A DNA stretch of 64,000 nucleotides, taken from the NCBI RefSeq assembly GCF_024813435.1, contig NZ_JANAEZ010000002.1, positions 744,001-808,000 of the forward strand, read 5' to 3'. The position numbers and the translations under genes are program-made. The DNA comes from Cognataquiflexum gelatinilyticum. Its GTDB lineage: Bacteria; Bacteroidota; Bacteroidia; Cytophagales; Cyclobacteriaceae. The notes beneath the pieces are model-generated. The model ran no database searches, was not told where the DNA came from, and worked only from the letters and a program-made list of their open reading frames with translations. This document shows positions 26,316-34,986 of this stretch, in pieces (position 1 is the stretch's first letter; every line of letters starts with the position of its first letter).

Positions 26316-27959
26316 TCACATTTCCTTAAACTCCACCTTGCTTATGATATCCAAGGTCACGTGCAGCATCACTGCTGCCACAATGAATATACCCATGCTG
26401 ACGCCGGTCATCGCAAATATAAATTGTCTAGAAATGACAAACCCAAATACTCCTGCCGCCAGAGAAGGAAGAATTCCAAACAAAAACACCCCTCCAATAA
26501 TAACGGGCTTGATCAGCTTCCGGTCCCATCCTTCGTCAAAACCCACTTGTGTAGTCAGTGTTATGGCAAAGCCGGTCAGGTAAAATGCTATCATACAAAA
26601 GGGAAAAAGGAACATCAATCCCCAGCTCAAATCTGCGATTAGCACTGTTGGGATAACCATAATCACCGACATAATCAATGTCTGATAAATATCAAGTTTG
26701 ATCATGTTCCAGAATTTGGAAGTCCAAGAAGCAGGAATCAAAATGAAATATGGCTTTTTGAGATCTCCAATACTTGTCCTTCCCATTCCAGCCATAAAGT
26801 ACATACCAACCATCATGATCAAATAGCCATAAATGATCTTATGAGAAAACCAATCAAAATTGGATAAAATAGCCATAATGATGGCAATGGCTGAAAATCC
26901 CAAACCATATAGCCCAAATAAAGGGTGAAAATCCTGTCTTGAACTGTGAACGTAATTTCTCCAATACAAAGCCGTGGCACCGGTTCCGAAGTCTTTCAGT
27001 TCCAGTTTCTTGTTGAGGTTGAGACTTCCTGTAGATTCAGAAGCCTGCTGTTTTCCTTTTGCTTTTTCCTTAACCTCCTCATTGGATTGGGTAGAATCGA
27101 GTACATCTTCGTAATAATATCCTGCGTGGGTCAGTACCAATTGCACAATTATCAAAAAGGAAAGAAGATAAACGCCGATAAAGCCGAGGGAAATCCAGAT
27201 ATTATTATGACTGACAAAAGTGATAATTCCACGGCTCCAACCAACCAATGGAAAGAAATCAAACCAAGGAGAACTGATCCAGGCAAACATTCCCTGCCAG
27301 AATTTCTCCGCCATAAGACCTGGGATCAAGATCATCAGGAGAAGGATCACCCCAAGTGCAAAAACCCCGTTTTTGATATAACACAAGATATTGTACTTGG
27401 TATTGAGGGTGTAGATCAGAAACTTGATTGGTGAAAGAATAAAGAAGAACATGGTCACTCCGATGGACATCAAGATCAGATTTAAAGGAGTGAGGTCAAA
27501 AACATCATTGAGTTGGGCAGTGCTGTAAATTACAAAAATAAAAGAGCCTCCAAGCGAAGGAACAATTGACCGTATCATGTAATACATCAATAACTTTGGA
27601 GGGGAAACGGGAGAAGTGAAAAGCAAGTTCACATCTGCCATACTGAAGAAACTGATATTTTTCTTTGTGGCTCTATAAAGCTGAAACATCAAAAAAGCCA
27701 AAGCCAAAAGGGTAATTCCCCCGGCAATATTCTGAACAGCAAAATCAACCTGTTCGAATTGCCCGGCAGCGTCCTGAAGGTTTCCGATTTCCTCGGTATT
27801 GATTTCAGACTTTTTTCCACTTCTACGGAAATAGAAAAAACTGAAATAGCCCAATACAAATATGTAAGGTAACAGCCTCAGGGGATTTCTAAGGATCAGC
27901 TTTATATTGTTGACCAGAATAAAAAGGTCTTTGCGGATTAGAAGTTTGAACTCATTCAT
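26316..27959 (-). CDS. ABC exporter permease (PF16962-like)
   Basis: This integral membrane protein of 547 residues has about twelve hydrophobic segments, beginning with an amphipathic start (MNEFKLLIRKDLFILVNNIKL) and TM1 near 30-43. A polar cytoplasmic stretch at about 285-320 (Glu/Lys/Gln-rich, EEVKEKAKGKQQASES) separates the two halves. Its start overlaps the 3' end of the ATP-binding gene by 8 bases, so they form a two-gene transporter. The family is a putative ABC exporter of unknown substrate, often of lipid, drug or bacteriocin type. Confidence 0.8.
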   Translation of the reverse strand: MNEFKLLIRKDLFILVNNIKLILRNPLRLLPYIFVLGYFSFFYFRRSGKKSEINTEEIGNLQDAAGQFEQVDFAVQNIAGGITLLALAFLMFQLYRATKKNISFFSMADVNLLFTSPVSPPKLLMYYMIRSIVPSLGGSFIFVIYSTAQLNDVFDLTPLNLILMSIGVTMFFFILSPIKFLIYTLNTKYNILCYIKNGVFALGVILLLMILIPGLMAEKFWQGMFAWISSPWFDFFPLVGWSRGIITFVSHNNIWISLGFIGVYLLSFLIIVQLVLTHAGYYYEDVLDSTQSNEEVKEKAKGKQQASESTGSLNLNKKLELKDFGTGATALYWRNYVHSSRQDFHPLFGLYGLGFSAIAIIMAILSNFDWFSHKIIYGYLIMMVGMYFMAGMGRTSIGDLKKPYFILIPASWTSKFWNMIKLDIYQTLIMSVIMVIPTVLIADLSWGLMFLFPFCMIAFYLTGFAITLTTQVGFDEGWDRKLIKPVIIGGVFLFGILPSLAAGVFGFVISRQFIFAMTGVSMGIFIVAAVMLHVTLDIISKVEFKEM

Positions 27960-28668
27960 CTTTGGTCAATTCTAAAAAGAGGTCTTCTAAACTTGAATCG
28001 CCGGCACTGCTAAAGGCTGTCTTGAGATTAGATATGGTATCATTTCCGATGATATTGCCGTCTTTCATGATCATAATCCGATCTGCGATTGTTTCCACAC
28101 TATCGATGAGGTGTGTACTAACCAAAATGGTTTTTCCTTGGTCTTTGAGCTCCTTGAATATTTTTTTGGTGTTTTTGATGGCTTTTGGATCAAGTCCGAT
28201 CATTGGCTCGTCAAAAAACAAAACCTGTGGATCCGGCAACAAGGCACAGCAGATAGAAACTTTTTGACGCATGCCTTTAGACAGATCACGGCCAAGTTTG
28301 TCTGCTTTGTCCGTCAGGTCATAGATTTCCATCAGTTCGGTTGCTTTGTCTTTCCAATCCTTGATGCCATAAGCCTGTGCAATAAACTGCATGTGTTCTT
28401 TGACGGTCAGCAGGTCATAAACATGTGGTGTTTCAGGGATGTAGGAAAAATATTTTTTTGCCGCTACCGAAAGATGGTCATGACCAGCGATCTGAATTTC
28501 ACCTGCGGTTTTGCGAAGCAGACCCACGATACATTTCATCGTGGTACTTTTACCGGCTCCGTTTGGACCTAATAGCCCGACCACTTCACCGCCTTGTAAT
28601 GAAAAACTGATGTTGTTGACGGCGTTTTGCTTACCGTATTTTTTGATTAATCCTGAAACCTCAAGCAT
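27952..28668 (-). CDS. ABC transporter ATP-binding protein
   Basis: This 238-residue cytoplasmic ATPase has Walker A GPNGAGKST (about 34-42), signature LSKGMRQK, Walker B VLFFDEPMIGLDP and the H-loop STHLID. It resembles the CcmA/NatA group that pairs with ABC-2-type permeases. It is the first gene of a two-gene operon with the overlapping permease and powers that exporter. Substrate unknown. Confidence 0.92.
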   Translation of the reverse strand: MLEVSGLIKKYGKQNAVNNISFSLQGGEVVGLLGPNGAGKSTTMKCIVGLLRKTAGEIQIAGHDHLSVAAKKYFSYIPETPHVYDLLTVKEHMQFIAQAYGIKDWKDKATELMEIYDLTDKADKLGRDLSKGMRQKVSICCALLPDPQVLFFDEPMIGLDPKAIKNTKKIFKELKDQGKTILVSTHLIDSVETIADRIMIMKDGNIIGNDTISNLKTAFSSAGDSSLEDLFLELTKDE

Positions 28669-28786
28669 GATGGCGTACGTAAAAGTTTTTGATCTTCGGC
28701 AAATGTAACGCCTTCGGCGGATTTTGGTTTAAGACTTGAAGATAAACGTCGATTTTCTTACATTAACCAACATAATTCAAGACCAC

Positions 28787-29401
28787 ATGAAAAAAATCAT
28801 CATTACACTTTTAATAGTACTCAGTGTGAATCTGGCTTTCGCACAGCAAGAAGACAGGTTTAGAGTAGGAATGGATTTTGGCTTCGCTGTTCCGAAAGCC
28901 GGAGGTGGAGGTGCATTATTATATCTTGAACCTAAATATAATTTCAAATCCAACATGAATATCGGATTGAGATTTGGGGTAGTAGGCATGGCGCGAGACG
29001 TGGTTTACAATACCTCCAATGAAACAGTCAAAGGAGAGGTTTCAGGCAATGGATCATTTGCCCTGACTTATGACTATCATTTCCACAAAGAAGGAAGTAA
29101 TTTTGCACCGTTTTTAGGAGCGGGTGTTGGTAGGGCCTTGTTCTCAAACCTAGCTATTGAGGACCCAATAGGTGATGGAGATGATATTGGGCAGCTTTCT
29201 ACAAATTCCGCAACTTTTGGAATGGTCCGAGGCGGTTTTGAAACAGGTAAGTTCAGGCTTTCCCTAGATTATAATTTTTTACCTGTCAGCGATATTGTGG
29301 ATGTGAGTAACAATGTCATTGGAGAAACTGAGAACAGTTATTTCGGAATTTCGCTGGGTTTTTTTGTAGGAGGAGGAAGGTGGAGGAATTCCAGTTTCTG
29401 A
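28787..29401 (+). CDS. Outer-membrane beta-barrel protein
   Basis: This 204-residue protein starts at ATG 28787 (MKKIIITLLIVLSVNLAFAQQ), with a signal peptide cleaved after LAFA. The rest is about eight amphipathic beta-strands typical of the OmpW/OMP_b-brl group (FRVGMDFGFAVPKAGGG, NIGLRFGVVG, FAPFLGAGVGRALF, YFGISLGFFVGGG). No transport motif is seen. It is monocistronic, divergent from the ABC operon and followed by its own strong terminator. Function unknown. Confidence 0.75.
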   Translation: MKKIIITLLIVLSVNLAFAQQEDRFRVGMDFGFAVPKAGGGGALLYLEPKYNFKSNMNIGLRFGVVGMARDVVYNTSNETVKGEVSGNGSFALTYDYHFHKEGSNFAPFLGAGVGRALFSNLAIEDPIGDGDDIGQLSTNSATFGMVRGGFETGKFRLSLDYNFLPVSDIVDVSNNVIGETENSYFGISLGFFVGGGRWRNSSF

Positions 29402-29411
29402 TTTAAAAATC

Positions 29412-29450
29412 AAAATCGCATTGGTCTAGAATAACCAATGCGATTTTTTA
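29412..29450 (+). terminator. Rho-independent terminator
   Basis: A 14-bp stem, AAAATCGCATTGGT (29412-29425) with ACCAATGCGATTTT (29434-29447), is followed by further T residues. It ends the outer-membrane gene ten bases after its stop codon. Confidence 0.85.
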
Positions 29451-29543
29451 TTTTTCCCTGAATTTTTTTTCCGTCTCAATAAGTACCGCAAAATCTTATT
29501 TGAAGGTTATTGAGATTTCATTTTTGTCCGATAAATATTCAGA

Positions 29544-30158
29544 TCAGAATATCAAGCCCCATTTAAGAACAAAGCTGTTGAAAACATATTCTTCTTTGCG
29601 TACCGAAATGAATCCCGGTGGGATGGAAGGATCTCTAAAAGATGAAAATCCAATTTCTTTGGACCCCTCATAAAAGTTTGCTTCCTGTCTTTTGTATCCA
29701 ATACTCAAAACCGAAGAATGCTTCCCTTTTTTTGAGTTGCGTCCGATTCCTATGCTGGGGTTCAAAAACAAACCTCCTTCATACCAGGATTCTGTCCACT
29801 CTGTTTCCACTTTTTTTTCCAACATGGTTGAGGCAGCCCCCAAATCCATACCTGCAAATAAGGTATGTCTCTTGCCTTTGTCCAAAAAACCACGCCAACC
29901 CAAACCGATTGGCATCAAGGTAAAATTTGGATAGGTATCTACTCCCAGCAAAAATCCCGTGGCATGGTATTTATTGATCCACACACCATTCAATGTTTGG
30001 AATGAAAAATTTACTCTTTCAGTATATCCTTCAAAATCTGTCTTTACTTGTCCAATGGATAATCCAAGATCTGTTTGATTGAAAAAAGTCTTTTCTTGGG
30101 AATATGTTTTTCCCAAAAATGAAAAAAGGATCAAAATTAGAAACAGTATTTTCTTCAT
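29544..30158 (-). CDS. Secreted / outer-membrane hypothetical protein
   Basis: This 204-residue protein has a signal peptide (MKKILFLILILFSFLGKTYSQ). The mature part alternates hydrophobic and polar residues and ends in an aromatic/hydrophobic strand (FVLKWGLIF), as outer-membrane barrels do. Segments such as LGLSIGQ, IGLGWRGFLDKGKRHTLFAGMDLGA and LNPSIGIGRNSKKG fit 8-10 strands. No family recognised. It lies after the LVIVD gene on the same strand with a 61-base gap that holds a hairpin. Confidence 0.65.
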   Translation of the reverse strand: MKKILFLILILFSFLGKTYSQEKTFFNQTDLGLSIGQVKTDFEGYTERVNFSFQTLNGVWINKYHATGFLLGVDTYPNFTLMPIGLGWRGFLDKGKRHTLFAGMDLGAASTMLEKKVETEWTESWYEGGLFLNPSIGIGRNSKKGKHSSVLSIGYKRQEANFYEGSKEIGFSSFRDPSIPPGFISVRKEEYVFNSFVLKWGLIF

Positions 30159-30176
30159 CGTCTAGTTTTTGAAAGG

Positions 30177-30218
30177 ACTTCAAACCCTCCGGGGTTTTTA
30201 ACCCTTGAAGTTTTTTTT
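30177..30218 (+). repeat. REP-like hairpin with T tail
   Basis: ACTTCAA (30177-30183) and TTGAAGT (30205-30211) enclose a second stem of ACCC and GGGGT around TCC, with eight T residues from 30211. The T tail reads in the plus direction although both neighbouring genes are on the minus strand, so it is more likely a palindromic repeat than their terminator. Confidence 0.45.
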
Positions 30219-30219
30219 A

Positions 30220-31497
30220 TCAAACAATCACCGGATTCTTAACCTGGATGCAGCTAAGCGGCTTGAGTACAGAAGGAGTGGAATAATCAAACTGACAGAC
30301 TCCGTCAGGACCGATCACAATCAGAGATTTTGGACCAGGGATGATGTCCACTGATTTCATGGATTTCAAAAATTCTAGTTGGTTTTTATCGATGTTCATG
30401 ACGTCCGCAACATTGAAGCTTTTGAGTCCGTGCTCACCTTCTGCGATATAAAGAAAATCCCCTGCAAGGCCCAAACCGTGAGGATTCAGCATTTCATAGG
30501 CTTTCAATAGCTTTGGATTGTAAGGGTCTTTGATGTCCAATACCTGTAGTTCATTGACACCTTGTCTGCAAAATTGACCATTGCGGAGCGTCACAAAGGC
30601 ATAATCTTCGTTGACAACTACAGGGTCACAGGCAGTGAAATGTGAATACTCAGCCATTTTCTTTGGGTCTGAAGGAACCCTTGCATCATAGATATGCATT
30701 CCTGTATTGGAACCGATGAAAAGTTTTTCTTGAAAAGGGAAAATTGTTTCAATTCCCCAACCTAGGTCAATATTTTTGATAAAAACAGGCTCATCTTCTT
30801 TGTTGACATCAAAGACTCTAAGACTATATTCATCCACAGCATACAAGTGTCCGCTCATCAATGTGAACCTTGCCATTGAGCCTCCTTGACCATAGCTTTG
30901 ACCTCCGCCTTTGCTACCGGCATCATTCGCCATTGCCAAAAACTCAGGACGGCCCCACCATCCTCCCCAACCCCACATCATATCAGATTCACTTGTCAGG
31001 ACTGTATCTTTCCAAGTGATGATTTGTCCCGTATCAAAATTGCTATACATGTTTTTAAAAACATCTTCTTCCCTATCTACCATTTTGATACTCCTGACAT
31101 CGCTGATATCAAAAGAAAGCAGGTCAACGTAATTGTCGGCATATAGGATTTCGCTGTTGACAGCCAAGTCCACATTACCAGGGATGTTGATAAAATTGAT
31201 GTTTTTTGGAGATGCAGGGTTTGAATTATCCAGAATGTGGATCCCCTTCTGTGGCTCATTGATAAAAAGGTAATCCCCATAAATGTAGATTTTTCCTGGG
31301 TTGTCCAGTTCCTTTCCCGGTTCGATGATGATGTCGGCTTGCCTTACTGTACTCATTTCCAGATAAACCGGATAGGATGTTTTGTAAGTATACGTGTTGG
31401 TGACCTCATCATGGCAGGAAGGTAAAACCAAAAACATCATGAACGCCAAAACCAAATGCAGGTTTTTTCCGATAGTGGGGTTACTCTTGTTTTTCAT
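30220..31497 (-). CDS. LVIVD-repeat lipoprotein
   Basis: This 425-residue lipoprotein has lipobox LVLPSC with Cys at about 28. The remainder is a beta-propeller of LVIVD-type repeats: KIYIYGDYLFINEPQKGIHILDNSNPASPKNI, HLYAVDEYSLRVFDVNKEDEPVFIKNI and NELQVLDIKDPYNPKLLKAYEM share the xLxVxDxxxPxxPxxxx pattern (PF08309). A short Gly/Trp insert (WGWGGWWGRPE) sits near residue 175. Such proteins are surface-exposed and of unknown role. It is transcribed with or just before the 29.5 kb gene. Confidence 0.85.
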   Translation of the reverse strand: MKNKSNPTIGKNLHLVLAFMMFLVLPSCHDEVTNTYTYKTSYPVYLEMSTVRQADIIIEPGKELDNPGKIYIYGDYLFINEPQKGIHILDNSNPASPKNINFINIPGNVDLAVNSEILYADNYVDLLSFDISDVRSIKMVDREEDVFKNMYSNFDTGQIITWKDTVLTSESDMMWGWGGWWGRPEFLAMANDAGSKGGGQSYGQGGSMARFTLMSGHLYAVDEYSLRVFDVNKEDEPVFIKNIDLGWGIETIFPFQEKLFIGSNTGMHIYDARVPSDPKKMAEYSHFTACDPVVVNEDYAFVTLRNGQFCRQGVNELQVLDIKDPYNPKLLKAYEMLNPHGLGLAGDFLYIAEGEHGLKSFNVADVMNIDKNQLEFLKSMKSVDIIPGPKSLIVIGPDGVCQFDYSTPSVLKPLSCIQVKNPVIV

Positions 31498-31687
31498 GGT
31501 AGTTTGGAAAATAGGTTAATTGTTGAATACTAAGCTCAAAAGGCCATATCTCCTTGACGGTTATTTTGGCGTTTGTGCTACAGGGACAATAAAAAAATGT
31601 GAAAACTTCCTGAAAAAGTTTTTAGCTAGGTTATCATCTAATTTACCCAACCAATATTTTGTAGCTAGCCTGACATTTACTTCAAAC

Positions 31688-32104
31688 TTAATCCAGCTTG
31701 TTTTTGAGCTTTCTTTCAAAATTTTCCAAAAGCTTGATATATGTCTTGGAGATGTTTTCGGCAAATTCACCTTGGAAATCTTCTGTATAAAGCGGGTTGA
31801 ATTTAATCCTTTCGATGATCATTTCCAGCCAACCTTTACCGTCGTCAATCAGTTCTTCATTAAAAGCCTCAACAGTTGCATCCCGTGAACCTGAAAATGG
31901 CTGAATCCGACCTTGTTTTTTGAAATATTCCGCAATGGTTTTTAATGCCAATTCATGGGTAAGCTCAAATGTCCGGATCACCCTTTTTTGGTTTTTAGGT
32001 TCATTCGGAGCGGTTTTATAAAGCTTGACAACATCATGTAGCTCATTTAGAGCATCCTTATAGTCTTCAAAACACTTTTCGCAAGAGGGAGGAGTTATTT
32101 TCAT
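31688..32104 (-). CDS. HI0074-family nucleotidyltransferase substrate-binding protein, orphan
   Basis: This helical protein of 138 residues matches the NTase substrate-binding family (PF08780, the HEPN/HepT-like half of an MNT-HepT pair): FELTHELALKTIAEYFKKQG, then SRDATVEAFNEELIDDGKGWLEMI. In the family it binds a minimal nucleotidyltransferase with a GSRAKG motif encoded next door and may act as a toxin-antitoxin pair. I find no such nucleotidyltransferase frame in the 190 bases downstream or 71 bases upstream, so the partner is absent or elsewhere. The canonical HEPN RxxxxH motif is not visible, as in most HI0074-type members. Confidence 0.8.
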   Translation of the reverse strand: MKITPPSCEKCFEDYKDALNELHDVVKLYKTAPNEPKNQKRVIRTFELTHELALKTIAEYFKKQGRIQPFSGSRDATVEAFNEELIDDGKGWLEMIIERIKFNPLYTEDFQGEFAENISKTYIKLLENFERKLKNKLD

Positions 32105-32175
32105 AAGTAGTGGTGTCTATTTTGGAGTACAATTCATCTTGAAGATGTGGATTGCAAAACCTTAATTTAGGAAAA

Positions 32176-33621
32176 TTATCTCACATTATAGGACTGCATA
32201 AAGGGTTGTCCGCTTGGGGTGATGCCCTCTAGCCTTAATCTGCCACTGAATTTTTCAAGATATTGGCCTACTTCATCAGGATTTTTGGCGGGTTCTCCGT
32301 TGATCATGGTGATCACAAAACCATTGTTTAATCCCAGATCCCTCAAATATCCCCTTGTCATTGAAGTAATTTTGATGCCATAGTTGATTCCGAATTTATC
32401 TTTTTCTATGGTATTGACAGTCTCAAGTTTCGCCCCAAGCAAATTGGAAGTGTAATATTCCCTTTTGATGACTCCGGTAGTTCCCTCCAGATTTTGGAGA
32501 GTAAGTGTAGCACTCTTGAGTTCAGTGCCTCTTTTAAATTGGACACGGACTTTATCGCCTGGTTTATAATAGGACAATACTTCCTCAAAACTTCCTTTTC
32601 CTGTAATGTCAATGTTTTCTATCCAAGTCAGGACGTCATTTTTTTGCATTCCTGCTTTTTCTGCGGCACCTTCCCGTACTACGTGTGTTATGATCACCCC
32701 ATCCAAAGAAGGTAATTTCATATCTTCTGCAAGTTCGGGAGTGATTTCCACCACTTCAAGTCCGGGAATGGCTTTCTGGACTTCACCGTATTTGATCAGG
32801 TCATTGGCGATTTTCATGGCAATATCCACCGGCACTGCAAATCCATATCCTGTATAAGAACCTGTTCTGGAAAGGATCGCGGTGTTGATCCCAACCAATT
32901 CCCCATTAATATTGACCAGAGCACCGCCAGAATTACCGGGATTGATCGGGGCATCGGTTTGGATAAAGGACTCCAAAGGAAATTCACCGCCCAAAATATT
33001 GATCTGCCTTTCTTTGGCTGAGACAATTCCCGCTGTTACGGTGGATGTCAGATTGAAAGGATTTCCTACGGCAATGACCCATTCCCCAATTTTTAAGCTT
33101 CGGCTTGTCCCCAATTGGATGGCAGGAAGATTGGCTGCCTCAATTTTCAATACCGCAATGTCAGTATTCTTGTCCGTCCCGATCAATTTGGCAGGGTAGG
33201 TTCTTTTTTGGTGGACGATTTCGATGGTTTCTGCACGGTCGATGACATGGTTGTTAGTGATGATGTAGCCGTCAGAACTGATGATTACTCCCGAACCGGT
33301 ACTGACTCTTTGAGTAGGTTCAGTTCCAAAAAAATAGTCAAACATGCTGTAGCGTCTTTGGTCAGTTCCCGAAAAATTCTTGATGAAAACGACTGATGGA
33401 GTGCTTTTCTCCGAAGCCTCTACAAATGATATCGGGGCATTAGTACTTGGCAAAGGCTGTGAATTATAATTGACATTATAATTTGGACTCTCGGGAATTT
33501 CAATCGTTCCATTCTGTGGAATTTTGTCATTTGTACCAAATTCCTGAAAAGCCCAAGCCCCTAACAGACCTGCTGAAAAGGCCAAAAGAATTGTCTTCGC
33601 ATTTTTTATCATATCTGCCAT
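32176..33621 (-). CDS. Periplasmic HtrA/DegP-type serine protease
   Basis: This 481-residue envelope protease/chaperone has an N-terminal membrane anchor or signal (residues 5-25), a trypsin-like domain with the triad His125 (TNNHVID), Asp154 (NTDIAVL) and Ser231 (PGNSGGAL), and two PDZ domains (about 290-365 and 385-475). It degrades misfolded envelope proteins. A second possible start, ATG at 33612, shortens it by three residues. It is monocistronic and divergent from dxr-rseP, placing two envelope-proteolysis functions in adjacent transcripts. Confidence 0.93.
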   Translation of the reverse strand: MADMIKNAKTILLAFSAGLLGAWAFQEFGTNDKIPQNGTIEIPESPNYNVNYNSQPLPSTNAPISFVEASEKSTPSVVFIKNFSGTDQRRYSMFDYFFGTEPTQRVSTGSGVIISSDGYIITNNHVIDRAETIEIVHQKRTYPAKLIGTDKNTDIAVLKIEAANLPAIQLGTSRSLKIGEWVIAVGNPFNLTSTVTAGIVSAKERQINILGGEFPLESFIQTDAPINPGNSGGALVNINGELVGINTAILSRTGSYTGYGFAVPVDIAMKIANDLIKYGEVQKAIPGLEVVEITPELAEDMKLPSLDGVIITHVVREGAAEKAGMQKNDVLTWIENIDITGKGSFEEVLSYYKPGDKVRVQFKRGTELKSATLTLQNLEGTTGVIKREYYTSNLLGAKLETVNTIEKDKFGINYGIKITSMTRGYLRDLGLNNGFVITMINGEPAKNPDEVGQYLEKFSGRLRLEGITPSGQPFMQSYNVR

Positions 33622-33721
33622 AACGAATTGCTCTAATTTTGGGTTAGTTCTTTTGTAGCACTATTAGATGTATACACCGATTTATGTGCCAAAATTACCC
33701 CTTTTCAAAAAGACTGAAAAA

Positions 33722-33755
33722 TTTGGAGGAAAAGTCCATTAACCTTGTAATTTTG
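33722..33755 (+). promoter_or_regulatory. Candidate Bacteroidota promoter for dxr-rseP
   Basis: A -33-type TTTG (33722-33725) and an exact TAnnTTTG -7 element, TAATTTTG (33748-33755), are separated by 22 bases. They lie about 50-65 bases before the dxr start. The match is to the known Bacteroides consensus; use here is inferred. Confidence 0.5.
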
Positions 33756-33819
33756 TCATGTCTTAAAGGGAATTTATCAGACAGATAGACTTTGTCCCTT
33801 GATCATGCAAATTGAATTA

Positions 33820-34986
33820 ATGTCAGGAAAAAAGAATGTAGCCATCCTTGGCTCGACAGGGAGCATAGGAACCCAGACCCTCGAGGTCATCAGATCTCAT
33901 ACCGAAAAATTTCAAGTTGAAGTCCTGACTGCCCAAAATAACGCTGATTTATTGATCAATCAGGCCATTGAGTTTCAACCCAATTGTGTGGTGATCTCCA
34001 ATGAAGGACTTTACGAAAAGGTAAGGGATGTTTTACTTCCATTGGGGATTAAAGTTTTTGCAGGGGAAAAAGCCTTAGCTGACGTGGTTACCATGGAATC
34101 TATAGACATCGTATTGACAGCCCTTGTCGGATATTCTGGACTGATTCCTACCATGAAAGCCATTGAGGCTGGAAAAGCGATTGCGCTAGCCAATAAAGAA
34201 ACCTTAGTGGTTGCCGGTGAATTGGTTACTAAATTAGCCCGTGAAAAAGGGGTTAACATTTATCCTGTTGATTCAGAACATTCTGCGATTTTCCAATGTT
34301 TGGTAGGAGAGTTTCACAACCCAATTGAGAAAATCATACTTACTGCTTCAGGAGGTCCTTTCAGAGGAAAAGACCGATCTTATTTGGAAACAGTGACCAA
34401 GGCCCAAGCGCTCAAGCATCCCAATTGGGATATGGGAGCAAAGATTACCATAGATTCTGCTTCACTGATGAACAAAGGTCTGGAAGTAATCGAAGCCAAA
34501 TGGTTGTTTGGGTTGTCCAAAGATCAGATTGAAGTGGTTGTTCATCCTCAATCCATTATCCATTCTTTGATTCAATTTGAAGACGGAAGTATCAAAGCAC
34601 AACTTGGATTGCCCGATATGCGTATTCCTATTCAGTTTGCTTTGAGTTACCCTGATAGGTTAAAAGCAGACTTCCCAAGGTTTGATTTTGCCAGATATCC
34701 AAACCTGACTTTCGAAAAACCTGATATCCAAACATTCCGTAATTTGGGTTTGGCTTTTGAAGCACTTGAAAAAGGAGGAAATGCACCTTGTATTTTAAAT
34801 GCCGCCAATGAAATCGTTGTGGCTGCATTTTTGAGGGAGGAAATCGGATTTCTTGAAATGTCAGACATAATTGCCGAGACCATGGTGAAAGCTGATTTCG
34901 TAAGAAAACCTACATTAGAAGATTATGTAAATACGGACAAAATGTCTCGTATCATCACTGAAGAATTAATAAAGAGTAAAGTATAA
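33820..34986 (+). CDS. dxr: 1-deoxy-D-xylulose 5-phosphate reductoisomerase
   Basis: This 388-residue cytoplasmic enzyme makes 2-C-methyl-D-erythritol 4-phosphate, the first committed step of the MEP isoprenoid pathway. The NADPH-binding GSTGSIG is at residues 11-17. PVDSEHSAIFQ carries the metal and substrate ligands, and SGGPFR, MGAKITIDSASLMNKGLEVIEA and HPQSIIHSLI are family signatures. I chose ATG 33820 (MSGKKNVAILG); ATG 33805 gives five more residues. The stop codon overlaps the rseP start by one base (TAATG), so the two are translationally coupled. Confidence 0.95.
   Translation: MSGKKNVAILGSTGSIGTQTLEVIRSHTEKFQVEVLTAQNNADLLINQAIEFQPNCVVISNEGLYEKVRDVLLPLGIKVFAGEKALADVVTMESIDIVLTALVGYSGLIPTMKAIEAGKAIALANKETLVVAGELVTKLAREKGVNIYPVDSEHSAIFQCLVGEFHNPIEKIILTASGGPFRGKDRSYLETVTKAQALKHPNWDMGAKITIDSASLMNKGLEVIEAKWLFGLSKDQIEVVVHPQSIIHSLIQFEDGSIKAQLGLPDMRIPIQFALSYPDRLKADFPRFDFARYPNLTFEKPDIQTFRNLGLAFEALEKGGNAPCILNAANEIVVAAFLREEIGFLEMSDIIAETMVKADFVRKPTLEDYVNTDKMSRIITEELIKSKV

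Noticed and set aside
31498..31687. Missing nucleotidyltransferase partner hidden in the gap
   Set aside because: No GSRAKG-type motif is found in either strand of this short gap.
31520..31888. Plus-strand frame opposite the HI0074-like gene
   Set aside because: It overlaps a well-supported gene on the other strand, and its product has no motif.
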